Source: Actinomycetes bacterium (GTDB lineage Bacteria; Actinomycetota; Actinomycetes; Actinomycetales; Cellulomonadaceae). Taken from it: a stretch of DNA of 18,543 nt. The stretch lies in assembly GCA_021793115.1 (NCBI GenBank), contig JAJYTJ010000070.1, positions 1-18,543 of the forward strand, written 5' to 3'. The translations under genes were made by a program, and so were the position numbers. The notes under the pieces were generated by a model. That model worked only from the letters and a program-made list of their open reading frames with translations. It ran no database searches and had not been told where the DNA came from. This document shows positions 1 to 10,121 of this stretch, piece by piece. Numbering within the stretch: position 1 is the first letter of the stretch; each line of letters starts with the position of its first letter.

Positions 1-2703
<2,703 letters not shown>

Positions 2704-2898
2704 GGTTGGCACCTCCGCGTGTGCGCCGAGCTCCGTCGCTCGGCGTCTTCGCCCGCCAGTGTTACCCCGGCGCGTCGTGGGCGCCTCAGGACGAAGGACC
2801 CACAGGTCACGAAATGGTCACGGAGCCGCCGAGCGCCCGACCGATACGATGGCAGGGCAGCAGCCCGACCGAAGGAGCGCACGGCGTCAGCCGACCCC
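2704..2898. promoter_or_regulatory. Divergent intergenic region between ppdK and phoH
   Basis: This 195-bp gap must hold promoters for ppdK (minus) and phoH (plus). Weak -10-like hexamers are visible: TACGAT at 2845-2850 on the plus strand, and TAACAC on the minus strand (complement of 2759-2764). Neither has a convincing -35 at normal spacing, so both are tentative. AAGGAG at 2872-2877 lies 21 nt before the phoH ATG, further than usual for a ribosome binding site, and no other in-frame start lies between. Confidence 0.45.
2724..2745 (-). promoter_or_regulatory. Hairpin in the ppdK leader
   Basis: CGCCGAGC and GCTCGGCG form a perfect 8-bp stem around a 6-nt loop. In the ppdK transcript the hairpin ends only 7 nt before the GGAGG at 2716-2712, so it could affect ribosome access or mRNA stability. 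No U-tract follows, which argues against an intrinsic terminator. The structure is seen directly; the function is inferred. Confidence 0.4.
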
Positions 2899-3969
2899 AT
2901 GGCCCAGTCCACCCCCTCACCCCGCGTGCCGAGGCGCGCGCCCCGAGGCGTGCCGAACCCCCTGGCCCACCCGCGCACCCCGGACGAGCCCGCGGGCGCG
3001 GCGCGCGTCGAGCACCGGATCACGGTCCCCGCCGCGGTGTCCATGGTCGAGCTGCTCGGGCTGCGCGACGAGGTGCTCAAGGCCGTCGAGGACGGCTTCC
3101 CCACGGTGGACGTCCACGTGCGAGGCAACCAGGTGCGCCTCGTCGGCCCGGTGGGCGACGTGGCGCTCGTCGCGCGGCTGGTCGACGAGCTCGTCGAGAC
3201 CGCCGCCGCCGGGACGGCGCTGTCGCCCGACGTCGTGGCGCGCTCCATCACCATGCTGCGCGACTCCGCCGACGTGCGGCCGGCCGACGTGCTGACGTTC
3301 AACATCCTGTCGAGCCGCGGCCGCACCATCCGGCCGAAGACCGCGGGGCAGAAGGACTACGTCGACGCGATCGACCGCCACACCATCACGTTCGGCATCG
3401 GCCCGGCCGGCACCGGCAAGACGTACCTCGCGATGGCCAAGGCGGTCCAGGCGCTGCAGGCGCGCCAGGTCAACCGCATCGTCCTCACACGGCCGGCCGT
3501 CGAGGCGGGCGAGCGCCTGGGGTTCCTGCCCGGCACGCTGGCCGAGAAGATCGACCCCTACCTGCGCCCGCTGTACGACGCGCTGCACGACATGGTGGAC
3601 CCCGAGTCCATCCCGCGGCTGCTGGATGCCGGCACGGTGGAGGTGGCGCCGCTGGCGTACATGCGCGGCCGCACGCTCAACGACGCGTTCGTCATCCTCG
3701 ACGAGGCGCAGAACACGTCGAGCGAGCAGATGAAGATGTTCCTCACCCGCCTGGGCTTCGGCTCCAAGGTCGTCGTCACCGGCGACGTGACCCAGGTGGA
3801 CCTCCCGGGCGGCACGACGAGCGGGCTGCGGGTGGTCGAGAAGATCCTCACCGGTGTCGAGGACGTCGCGTTCTGCTGGCTGACGTCGTCGGACGTGGTG
3901 CGGCACCGGCTGGTGGGCGACATCATCGACGCCTACGCGCGATGGGACGCGGAAGGTGGCAGGCAGTGA
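2899..3969 (+). CDS. phoH: PhoH-like ATPase
   Basis: A 356-residue cytosolic P-loop ATPase of the PhoH family, thought to act in RNA metabolism alongside YbeY. The exact substrate is not settled in the family. The ATPase core has Walker A GPAGTGKT at 168-175, the conserved [17 protein letters not shown] segment at 196-212, and Walker B VILDEAQN at 265-272, followed by [15 protein letters not shown]. The N-terminal 30 residues are Pro/Arg-rich and probably disordered; residues 38-125 form the usual small N-terminal domain. The ATG at 2899 is the only plausible in-frame start after the preceding AAGGAG, although that motif is distant. Its stop overlaps the ybeY start by 4 nt, implying translational coupling. 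The family assignment is secure; a role in phosphate starvation should not be inferred from the name. Confidence 0.93.
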   Translation: MAQSTPSPRVPRRAPRGVPNPLAHPRTPDEPAGAARVEHRITVPAAVSMVELLGLRDEVLKAVEDGFPTVDVHVRGNQVRLVGPVGDVALVARLVDELVETAAAGTALSPDVVARSITMLRDSADVRPADVLTFNILSSRGRTIRPKTAGQKDYVDAIDRHTITFGIGPAGTGKTYLAMAKAVQALQARQVNRIVLTRPAVEAGERLGFLPGTLAEKIDPYLRPLYDALHDMVDPESIPRLLDAGTVEVAPLAYMRGRTLNDAFVILDEAQNTSSEQMKMFLTRLGFGSKVVVTGDVTQVDLPGGTTSGLRVVEKILTGVEDVAFCWLTSSDVVRHRLVGDIIDAYARWDAEGGRQ

Positions 3970-4418
3970 CCATCGAGGTCAACAACGAGTCCGGGTACGA
4001 GGTCGACGAGGCGGAGGTGGCGGCGCTCGCGCGCTACGTGCTGGACCAGATGCACGTCCACCCGCAGACCGACCTGTCGGTGCTCCTGGTCGACGTCGAC
4101 GTCATGACGGACCTGCACGTGCGCTGGATGGACGAGCCCGGCCCCACGGACGTGCTGAGCTTCCCCATGGACGAGCTGCGACCGGGCACCGACGGTGAGC
4201 CCTCGCCACCCGGGCTGCTCGGCGACGTGGTGCTGTGCCCGCACGTCGCGGCCCAGCAGGCGCTCGCCGCCGGGCACTCGACGGCCGAGGAGCTGCTGCT
4301 GCTCACGGTGCACGGGATCCTCCACCTGCTGGGCTACGACCACGCCGAGCCCGACGAGGAGAAGGAGATGTTCGCGCTGCAGCGCACGCTGCTGCTGACG
4401 TTCCTCGCCGGACGATGA
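3966..4418 (+). CDS. ybeY: Endoribonuclease YbeY (16S rRNA 3'-end maturation)
   Basis: A 150-residue zinc-dependent endoribonuclease needed for 16S rRNA 3' processing and ribosome quality control in characterised bacteria. The signature metal site is [11 protein letters not shown], with His116, His120 and His126 as ligands. The upstream core [15 protein letters not shown] (57-70), followed by [10 protein letters not shown], is also typical. The GTG start at 3966 sits in a GTGA overlap with the phoH stop. Starting here gives the standard YbeY N-terminus (TIEVNNES) and the family's usual length. It lies between phoH and the CBS/CorC gene, the common actinobacterial order, and is probably co-transcribed with both. 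Confidence 0.95.
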   Translation: MTIEVNNESGYEVDEAEVAALARYVLDQMHVHPQTDLSVLLVDVDVMTDLHVRWMDEPGPTDVLSFPMDELRPGTDGEPSPPGLLGDVVLCPHVAAQQALAAGHSTAEELLLLTVHGILHLLGYDHAEPDEEKEMFALQRTLLLTFLAGR

Positions 4419-4437
4419 GCCGCCCGGGAGGCCGGCC

Positions 4438-5754
4438 GTGACCCCGCCGCTCGCGCTGCTCGTCACCCTCACGGTGGTGGGCATGCTCGTCGCTGCGCTC
4501 CTGTCGGCGGGCGAGGTCGCGGTCGCCCGCGTGACCCGGGCGCAGGCGGCGGAGCTCGTCGCGGACCGCCACCCGAGCGCGGCCCGCGTGCTGCGGCTCG
4601 TCGAGCACGCCGGCGCGGTGTCGTCGTCCGCGGCCTTCGTGCGCCTGGTGTCCGAGATGCTCGCCACCGTCAGCCTCACGCTCGCCGTGGCGGCCTCACG
4701 CTGGCCGTGGTGGGCGGTGCTGCTCGCGGCGCTCGCCGCCAGCGCCGTGCTTGCGTTCCTCCTGGTGCGGGTGAGCCCGCGCTCGATCGGCCGGCGCCAC
4801 CCGCTGCGTACGCTCGTCGTGCTCAACCGGCTGCTCGTCGTGGCGCTCACCGTCGCGGGCCGCGTCGGGCGCGGTTCGGCGGCGGCGACCACGCCGCAGC
4901 AGGACGAGGACGAGCTGCGCGAGATGGTGCAGCGCGTGAGCGAGTCGCACGCGATCGAGGACGAGGAGCGCGAGATGTTCCGCTCGGTCCTCGAGCTGGG
5001 CCGGACCCTCACCCGCGAGGTCATGGTGCCCCGCACCGACATGGTGGTGACCGGCGAGGACACGCCGCTGCGCAAGGTGCTGGCGCTGCTGCTGCGCTCG
5101 GGGTTCAGCCGCGTGCCGGTCGTCGGCGACAGCATCGACGAGATGCGCGGCGTGGCGTACCTCAAGGACGTGGCGCGGCGGCTGTTCCAGGACCGCGAGC
5201 CGGACGACGACGCCTGGGAGCACCCGGTCGGCCCGCTCGCACGGCCCGCGGTCTTCGTGCCGGAGTCCAAACCGGTCGACGACCTGCTGCGCGAGCTGCG
5301 TGAGGGCTCGAGCCACATGGCGATCGTCGTCGACGAGTACGGCGGCATCGCGGGGCTCGTCACCATCGAGGACGCGCTGGAGGAGATCGTCGGCGAGCTG
5401 ACGGACGAGCACGACCCGTCCGCCCCCGCGGTCGAGGACCTGGGCGGCGGCGTGCTCCGCGTGCCGGCACGGCTCGGGCGCGACGAGCTGGGCGAGCTGT
5501 TCGGGCTGGAGGTGGACGACGAGGACGTCGACTCCGCCGGCGGGTTGCTCACCAAGGCCCTCGGCAAGGTGCCCTTGCCGGGCTCGTCGGGCGACATCCA
5601 CGGGCTGCACCTCGTCGCCGACCGCGTCGAGGGTCGCCGCCGGCGGTTGGCCACCGTGCTGGTCAGCCGCGTGGACCGCCCCGAGCACGGCGACCGCGGC
5701 GACCGTGCGGATGCGCAGGCGCAGGCCCCGGCGGTGCGACCATGGGCGCCGTGA
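4438..5754 (+). CDS. Hemolysin-family membrane protein with DUF21, CBS pair and CorC/HlyC domains
   Basis: A 438-residue member of the CNNM/CorC-like family, a group linked to divalent cation (Mg2+/Co2+) transport. The name hemolysin is historical. The N-terminal DUF21 part has hydrophobic segments near 5-24, 66-86, 92-111 and 126-143. A CBS pair follows, from about 193 (TREVMVPRTDMV) to about 318, with SGFSRVPVVGD at 221-231 and HMAIVVDEYGGIAGLVTIED at 293-312. A CorC_HlyC domain covers about 330-410. The last 30 residues are charged and Ala/Pro-rich. The GTG at 4438 has GGGAGG at 4426-4431, 6 nt upstream. The nearby ATG at 4415, which overlaps the ybeY stop, is in another frame and is not the start. 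The gene overlaps era at its 3' end. Confidence 0.9.
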   Translation: MTPPLALLVTLTVVGMLVAALLSAGEVAVARVTRAQAAELVADRHPSAARVLRLVEHAGAVSSSAAFVRLVSEMLATVSLTLAVAASRWPWWAVLLAALAASAVLAFLLVRVSPRSIGRRHPLRTLVVLNRLLVVALTVAGRVGRGSAAATTPQQDEDELREMVQRVSESHAIEDEEREMFRSVLELGRTLTREVMVPRTDMVVTGEDTPLRKVLALLLRSGFSRVPVVGDSIDEMRGVAYLKDVARRLFQDREPDDDAWEHPVGPLARPAVFVPESKPVDDLLRELREGSSHMAIVVDEYGGIAGLVTIEDALEEIVGELTDEHDPSAPAVEDLGGGVLRVPARLGRDELGELFGLEVDDEDVDSAGGLLTKALGKVPLPGSSGDIHGLHLVADRVEGRRRRLATVLVSRVDRPEHGDRGDRADAQAQAPAVRPWAP

Positions 5755-6665
5755 CCTTCCGTTCCGGCTTCGCGTGCCTCGTCGGCCGGCCCAACGCCGG
5801 CAAGTCCACCCTGACGAACGCGCTCGTGGGGCAGAAGGTCGCCATCACGTCGATGCGGCCGCAGACCACCCGCCACACCATCCGCGGCATCGTGCACCGC
5901 GAGGACGCGCAGCTGGTGCTCGTCGACACGCCCGGCCTGCACCGGCCGCGCACGCTCCTCGGCGAGCGCCTGAACGACCTGGTCAAGGGCACGCTGTCCG
6001 AGGTGGACGTCGTCGGTTTCTGCCTGCCCGCGGACCAGCAGGTGGGCCCGGGGGACAGGTTCATCGCCGCCGAGCTCGAGGCGGTCGCCGCCGGGCGCCA
6101 CGCGCGTCCGGTGGTCGCGATCGCGACGAAGGCCGACCTCGTCGGCCGGGCCCGGCTGGCCGAGCACCTGGTGCAGATCGACGCGCTCGGGGCGTGGGCC
6201 GACATCGTCCCGGTGTCGGCGAGCTCCGGCTACCAGGTGGACGTCCTGGCGGACGTGCTCGTCTCGCACCTGCCCGAGGGCCCGGCGCTCTACCCGGACG
6301 GCGAGCTCACGGACGAGCCGGAGTCGGTCATGGTCGCCGAGCTCGTGCGCGAGGCCGCGCTCGAGGGCGTGCGCGACGAGCTGCCGCACTCGCTGGCGGT
6401 GGTGGTCGACGAGATCGTCCCCCGCGGCACTGCCGACCGGGAGGAGATCCCGATGCTCGACGTGCGGGTGGACCTCTTCGTCGAGCGGGACTCCCAGAAA
6501 GCGATCGTCATCGGCAAGGGGGGTGCCCGGCTGCGCGACGTGGGGACGCGGGCCCGGCGCGAGATCGAGGCGCTGCTGGGCGCGCGCGTGTTCCTTGACC
6601 TGCACGTACGGGTCGCCAAGGACTGGCAGCGTGACCCGAAGCAGCTCGGCAGGTTGGGGTTCTAG
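5742..6665 (+). CDS. era: GTPase Era
   Basis: A 307-residue GTPase that binds the 3' end of 16S rRNA and assists 30S subunit maturation, acting in the same process as YbeY. G-motifs are G1 GRPNAGKS (15-22), G2 QTTRH (41-45), G3 DTPG (62-65), G4 TKAD (129-132, in place of NKxD) and G5 SAS (159-161). A C-terminal KH domain carries VIGKGGARLR (256-265). The ATG at 5742 overlaps the previous gene by 13 nt. An in-frame GTG at 5751 would give a 4-nt GTGA overlap like that of phoH/ybeY and is a credible alternative start. Neither has a clear Shine-Dalgarno, consistent with coupling. The TAG stop is followed directly by the next gene's GTG. Confidence 0.95.
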   Translation: MGAVTFRSGFACLVGRPNAGKSTLTNALVGQKVAITSMRPQTTRHTIRGIVHREDAQLVLVDTPGLHRPRTLLGERLNDLVKGTLSEVDVVGFCLPADQQVGPGDRFIAAELEAVAAGRHARPVVAIATKADLVGRARLAEHLVQIDALGAWADIVPVSASSGYQVDVLADVLVSHLPEGPALYPDGELTDEPESVMVAELVREAALEGVRDELPHSLAVVVDEIVPRGTADREEIPMLDVRVDLFVERDSQKAIVIGKGGARLRDVGTRARREIEALLGARVFLDLHVRVAKDWQRDPKQLGRLGF

Positions 6666-8282
6666 GTGACGGTGACGGTGCGTGGCGTCGGTGCCCGGCT
6701 GCGGGCCGGGCGGCCCGCCGGCCGGGGTTCGGGCGTGCCCAGGGGGGTACGGCACGGCTACGGCGTGCTGGCCTCGACCGTGCTCGGGGTGCTGCTCCTC
6801 GCCGTCGTCGGCGCGCTCATGGGACCGAGCTGGACGCCGGCGCCGCTCACCGACCCGATCCCGGTCACGGTGGCGGACACCTCCGTCACGGGCGCGCCGC
6901 CGCTGGGGCACTACGCCACGCGCGCGTCCGTCGTCACGGTGCAGCTCGCCAGCACCACCGTGCAGGCCCGCATCATCGAGCCCGTCGGCGCGCCGGGGGC
7001 CCGGCCGGGCGTGGTGTTCGTGCACGGCGCCGGGACCGGGGAGTTCACGGGCGCCTTCGTCGAGCAGGCGGAGCGGCTGGCCCAGAACGGGATCGTCACG
7101 ATGGTCCCGAACAAGAACCTCGAGACGTACAGCATGCGCCACCGCGACTACGTCGCGATGGCGGGGGACTACGAGCGCTCCGTCCAGCTGCTGCGCCACT
7201 GGCCCGGTGTGGACCCCGACCGTGTCGGCGTCTACGCCGAGAGCGAGGGCGCATGGATCGCGCCGATCATCGCGGCGCGCGACCCCCGGCTGGCGTTCGT
7301 GGCCCTCGTCTCGGCGCCCGTGGTGCCGCCGCGCCAGCAGGTGGCGTTCGCGATGGACAACTACCTGCGCAACACCGACGTCCCCGGCGGCGTGTTCCGC
7401 GCGATCCCGCGGGCCGCCGGCATGAGCCTGCCGGGCGGCGGCTTCGCGTACGTGGACTTCGACGTGCGGCCCTACCTGCGGCAGATGACGCAGCCGATCT
7501 TCGTCGCCTACGGCACCGGTGACGCGTCGATGCCGATCATCCAGGGCGCGCAGCAGATCCTCGCCGACACCGCCGCCAACGGGAACCACGCCGTCACCGT
7601 GCGCTACTACGCCGGCGCGGACCACGGCATGCGCGTCGACAAGCACGTGGTGCCGCGGTTCGAGGACGACCTGTCCGGCTGGGTGCTCGGGCTGCCCCGC
7701 ACCGGCACGTCCGGCCCCGTGGTGGCGGGGGCGCAGCCGGTGCAGCTCTACCTGGCGGGTCCCGTGCCGCAGCCGCGCTGGCTGGGCAACGGCGACGTGC
7801 TCGTGGCGATCGTCCTGGGGGCGGTGGGCCTGATCGTCGCGCCCGGCCTGGCCGTGGTGGGCGACCGCGCCGTGCGGGGGATCGTCGGCGAGGTCCGCCG
7901 CCGGCGCCACCCGGGGCGCGCGACGCCCCCTGGCCCGCGGTGGCCCGCCGGCATCGGCTGGCGGCTGGCGGGCGTGGGCGCGGGCGTCGTGGCCACCGTC
8001 GTCGCGCTCGTCTGGTACCTCGTGGCCATCGCGCGGATCGCCATGGACTACCAGCACAACTGGCTCGTGGTGCAGGGCGGCTGGCTCCTGGTCCGCGGCC
8101 TGGGCATCTGGGTGGTCGTCGCGATCGTGCTGCTCGCGCGGCGGCTGTACGACCTGCGGACCAGCGGCCATCGCATCGCCCCGGGGGTGCTGCGGCTGGC
8201 GGCCACGTGGTGCGTCGGCGTGGGGACGCTCGCGCTGCTCGTCATCCTGGCGTACTGGGGCGTCTACCAGCTCGGGATCTAG
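6666..8282 (+). CDS. Membrane-anchored alpha/beta-hydrolase with C-terminal transmembrane domain
   Basis: A 538-residue serine-hydrolase-like protein of unknown substrate. Residues 33-52 form one membrane helix. Residues about 85-345 are an alpha/beta-hydrolase domain with oxyanion region VFVHGAGTGE (117-126), nucleophile elbow YAESEGAW (Ser193), probable acid Asp286 in YGTGDASMP, and His320 in GADHGMR. Four more hydrophobic stretches follow, near 376-398, 434-458, 470-491 and 511-531, with a basic RRRRH loop after the first. The positive N-terminus predicts that the hydrolase faces outside. The elbow is A-E-S-E-G rather than G-x-S-x-G. GTG at 6666 directly abuts the era stop, but GTGs at 6672, 6678, 6735 and 6765 are in frame and there is no strong Shine-Dalgarno, so the start is uncertain. 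It is probably the last gene of the phoH-era transcript. Confidence 0.8.
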   Translation: MTVTVRGVGARLRAGRPAGRGSGVPRGVRHGYGVLASTVLGVLLLAVVGALMGPSWTPAPLTDPIPVTVADTSVTGAPPLGHYATRASVVTVQLASTTVQARIIEPVGAPGARPGVVFVHGAGTGEFTGAFVEQAERLAQNGIVTMVPNKNLETYSMRHRDYVAMAGDYERSVQLLRHWPGVDPDRVGVYAESEGAWIAPIIAARDPRLAFVALVSAPVVPPRQQVAFAMDNYLRNTDVPGGVFRAIPRAAGMSLPGGGFAYVDFDVRPYLRQMTQPIFVAYGTGDASMPIIQGAQQILADTAANGNHAVTVRYYAGADHGMRVDKHVVPRFEDDLSGWVLGLPRTGTSGPVVAGAQPVQLYLAGPVPQPRWLGNGDVLVAIVLGAVGLIVAPGLAVVGDRAVRGIVGEVRRRRHPGRATPPGPRWPAGIGWRLAGVGAGVVATVVALVWYLVAIARIAMDYQHNWLVVQGGWLLVRGLGIWVVVAIVLLARRLYDLRTSGHRIAPGVLRLAATWCVGVGTLALLVILAYWGVYQLGI

Positions 8283-8314
8283 CCGTGGCGCCGCAGACCC
8301 CAGTGGCGTGACGG
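8283..8314. terminator. Possible weak terminator hairpin between convergent genes
   Basis: The 42-nt gap between the hydrolase and the GH2 gene contains CCGT (8283-8286) pairing with ACGG (8311-8314) and CGCC (8289-8292) pairing with GGCG (8305-8308). A 2x2 internal mismatch separates the two stems, and the loop is 12 nt. No T-run follows on either strand, so termination is only inferred from the convergent layout. Confidence 0.25.
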
Positions 8315-8324
8315 GCCGCGCGGG

Positions 8325-10121
8325 TCAGCGCGTCTCGCCCGTGACGGCCCGCCGGATCGCCTCGAGCGGGGCCTTGGGCCGCCGGTCCGCGGTGCACAGC
8401 CCGTTCGTCTCCTGCCGGGTGTCGGTCAGCTGCGTGTAGCAGGTCCCGGCCAGCGCAGTGCTCGCGCGGAGGGCGTCGCAGAGCGCGGTGACGGCCCGGA
8501 CCCACTCGTCGGCGTCGTGCGCCGAGGTGTAGCCCCAGCCGTCCGCGCGCGCGTCGCGCGGCTGGAACGCGATGCCGCCGAACTCGGTGACCATGACGGG
8601 CTGCCCGCGGTGGCGCGCGCCGCCGACGAAGACCGGCCGGCGCGCCGGGCCGACGCCCTCGAGGAGCCGCGCGACGGCCTCGTCGTCCGCGTACCGCCGC
8701 GCGAGGACGGCCGCGTCGCCCTCGTAGTCGTGGAGGCCGACGATGTCGGAGCACTGGTGCTCCCAGCCGTCGTTGGACAGCACGGGCCGGCTGGGGTCCA
8801 GCGCCCGCGTGGCCTCGGCGAGCGCGCGTGCGAGCGCCCGTTGCGCGTCGTCGTCGGCCAGGTCCTGCACGCCCCAGCTCTCGTTGAGGGGCACCCAGGT
8901 CACGACGCTGGGGTGGCTGCGCTGCTGCTGCACGGCGTCGAGCCACTCGCCGAGCAGGCGCTGCGCGCCCGCGGGGGAGGACCGGTACGGGCTGGGCATC
9001 TCGGCCCACAGGAGCAGCCCCAGCCGGTCGGCCCAGTAGAGGAAGCGCGGGTCCTCGACCTTCTGGTGCACGCGCGCGGCGTTGAAGCCCAGGCTGCGGA
9101 CGAGCTCCACCTCGTCGCGCAGCGCCCCGGGCGACGGCGGGGTGTACAGCGAGTCCGGCCAGTAGCCCTGCTCGAGCACGGCCCGCACCTCGTACGGGTG
9201 GCCGTTGAGCAGGAACCGCCCGTCACCCGTCCCCACGGTCCGCACGCCCACGTAGCTCGTCACGGTGTCGACGGTGGTGCCGTCGCGCTCGACGGCGACG
9301 GCCGCGTCGACGAGCTCGGGGTGCTCGGGCGACCACAGGTAGGCCGCGCGGGCCTGGCCGTGCGCGAGCGCCGGGAGCGCCGCGACGACGCGCACGCTGC
9401 GGTCCCCGGCCGCGACGCCCACCGTGGCGAGGACGGTGCCGCCGTGGCGCAGCCGCACCGACACGGTGGTGCCGGCGGCCGGCGGCCGGGCCAGCTCCAC
9501 GTGGGCCGTGACGGTGGCGTCGGTGAGGCTGACGGACCAGTGGAGGTCCGTCACGTGCTGCTCGGGCACCTCCTCCCACCACACGGTGCGCCAGATGCCG
9601 GTGCTGCGGTGGTACCAGACGTCGTGCGGCTCGAGCTCCCAGTCCTGCTTCCCGCGCGGCACCGTCGGGTCGTGCGGGTCGTCGTGGGCGCGGACGACGA
9701 GCTCGTGCTCGGCGCCCGGCGCGAGCGCGTCGGTGACGTCGAGGGCGAACGCCGTGTAGCCGCCGTGGTGGTCGCCCACGTGCTGGCCGTCCACCCACAC
9801 GGACGCGTCGTGGTCCACGGCACCGAGGTGCAGCAGGACGCGCCGCCCAGGGCTGCGCTCCACGTGGAGCGCGCGGCGGTACCAGACCACCGGGTGGTAG
9901 CCGGTGTCCCCGATGCCGGAGGCCGCGCTCTCGGGCGGGAACGGCACCACGATCGTCCGGGTGAACGGGTCGCGCTCGTCGCGCGCGTACCAGTGCGCGG
10001 CGAGGCCCCTGTCGTCGTCGTCGTACGCGAAGGCCCACGGGCCGTCGAGGCTCTGCCAGCCCGGGCGGGCCAGGAGCGGGCGGGGGTGGACCTCGGGCTC
10101 GTCAGGCGCGCTCGGCGGCAT
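8325..10121 (-). CDS. Glycoside hydrolase family 2 enzyme
   Basis: A 598-residue retaining glycosidase of the beta-galactosidase/glucuronidase/mannosidase type. The order is an N-terminal jelly-roll sugar-binding domain (about 20-185, with YRRALHVE and SVWVDGQHVGDHHGGYTAF), an Ig-like domain (about 190-290) and a TIM barrel (about 295-595). The acid/base is Glu414 in WVPLNESWG; the probable nucleophile is Glu513 in MVTEFGG. It lacks the extra C-terminal domains of LacZ-type enzymes and has no signal peptide, so it should act in the cytoplasm on imported sugar. ATG at 10121 has AGGAGG about 5 nt upstream and overlaps the GH1-like gene by 20 nt, making it the last gene of the operon. The substrate cannot be told from sequence alone. 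Confidence 0.92.
   Translation of the reverse strand: MPPSAPDEPEVHPRPLLARPGWQSLDGPWAFAYDDDDRGLAAHWYARDERDPFTRTIVVPFPPESAASGIGDTGYHPVVWYRRALHVERSPGRRVLLHLGAVDHDASVWVDGQHVGDHHGGYTAFALDVTDALAPGAEHELVVRAHDDPHDPTVPRGKQDWELEPHDVWYHRSTGIWRTVWWEEVPEQHVTDLHWSVSLTDATVTAHVELARPPAAGTTVSVRLRHGGTVLATVGVAAGDRSVRVVAALPALAHGQARAAYLWSPEHPELVDAAVAVERDGTTVDTVTSYVGVRTVGTGDGRFLLNGHPYEVRAVLEQGYWPDSLYTPPSPGALRDEVELVRSLGFNAARVHQKVEDPRFLYWADRLGLLLWAEMPSPYRSSPAGAQRLLGEWLDAVQQQRSHPSVVTWVPLNESWGVQDLADDDAQRALARALAEATRALDPSRPVLSNDGWEHQCSDIVGLHDYEGDAAVLARRYADDEAVARLLEGVGPARRPVFVGGARHRGQPVMVTEFGGIAFQPRDARADGWGYTSAHDADEWVRAVTALCDALRASTALAGTCYTQLTDTRQETNGLCTADRRPKAPLEAIRRAVTGETR

Noticed and set aside
3933..8171. A 1412-codon open frame on the minus strand
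   Set aside because: It lies antisense to phoH, ybeY, the CorC-type gene, era and the hydrolase. It is low-complexity, rich in His/Arg/Ala/Ser, with no recognisable domain. This is a common artefact of very GC-rich coding DNA.
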